From NCBI GenBank assembly GCA_039812685.1, contig JBDIBB010000096.1, positions 1-15,434 on the forward strand: 15,434 bases of DNA, read 5' to 3'. The stretch's first letter is position 1, and each line of letters opens with the position of its first letter. Positions 15,326 through 15,434 of the stretch are shown piece by piece. Source of the DNA: JBDIBB01 sp039812685 (lineage in GTDB: Bacteria > Acidobacteriota > Vicinamibacteria > Vicinamibacterales > JAFNAJ01). A program made the position numbers and the translations under genes. Under the pieces are notes generated by a model. The model did not search any database, was not told the origin of the DNA, and was given only the letters and a program-made list of their open reading frames with translations.

Positions 15326-15434
15326 GCCGGACCGTCCGAGGCGCTTCCCTGATCGATTGCTAGCAGTCCGTGGTGGAAGTGCCGCGTCGCACCGAGACGG
15401 GCGCGGCGCCCGGCTGGCCAGGCGCGACGACCGA
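15326..15434. other. Window end, nothing recognised
   Basis: The 109 bp after the repeat copy show no similarity to the corresponding upstream part of the giant gene, and I see no motif of a known gene. The rest of any paralogue, if present, lies outside the window. Confidence 0.5.

Overview
The window is very GC-rich bacterial chromosome that carries mostly housekeeping genes. A fused ispDF gene, a stand-alone B3/4-domain protein, and a very large secreted protein built from BNR-like, TIG, PD40-like and 'FAEGATG' repeats together suggest an Acidobacteriota-type genome, perhaps a Vicinamibacteria relative. That placement is an inference from gene content and style. No rRNA or other taxonomic marker was compared.

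Layout. Positions 1-853 (minus strand) hold the 5' end of tuf (EF-Tu), preceded in transcription order by tRNA-Thr(TGT), tRNA-Tyr(GTA), tRNA-Gly(TCC) and tRNA-Thr(GGT). This is the same gene order as the E. coli thrU-tyrU-glyT-thrT-tufB operon. Just upstream of it, also on the minus strand, lie gltX (glutamyl-tRNA synthetase) and rlmB (23S rRNA 2'-O-methyltransferase), 28 bp apart, so positions 1-3311 are a block of translation genes. A small exported beta-barrel-like protein (3353-3856, minus) is divergent from a Tat-exported Fe/Mn superoxide dismutase (3984-4709, plus), the only plus-strand gene. Next comes a minus-strand cluster read in the order membrane PIN-TRAM protein, PlsC-type acyltransferase, B3/4-domain protein, ispDF (8717 down to 4757). 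The first two gene junctions are abutting or overlapping, so translation is probably coupled. The cluster joins RNA/tRNA-related functions with phospholipid and isoprenoid precursor synthesis.

The rest (8899-14667, minus) is one 1922-residue secreted mosaic protein of unknown function. It has an N-terminal BNR-like propeller, three TIG domains, a cysteine-containing InlB-type repeat, a PD40/TolB-like propeller, a calcium-binding hinge and four C-terminal repeats of about 115 residues.

The most unusual signal is at 15155-15325. It is an ungapped 171-bp copy, about 90% identical by eye, of the 3' part of that large gene (8921-9091), in the same orientation and about 6.2 kb away. It has no recognisable gene around it and most of its differences change amino acids, so it looks like the decaying remnant of a tandem paralogue. 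I found no CRISPR array, transposase, phage gene or convincing new defence system. The stretch 14668-15154 has no gene I can support.
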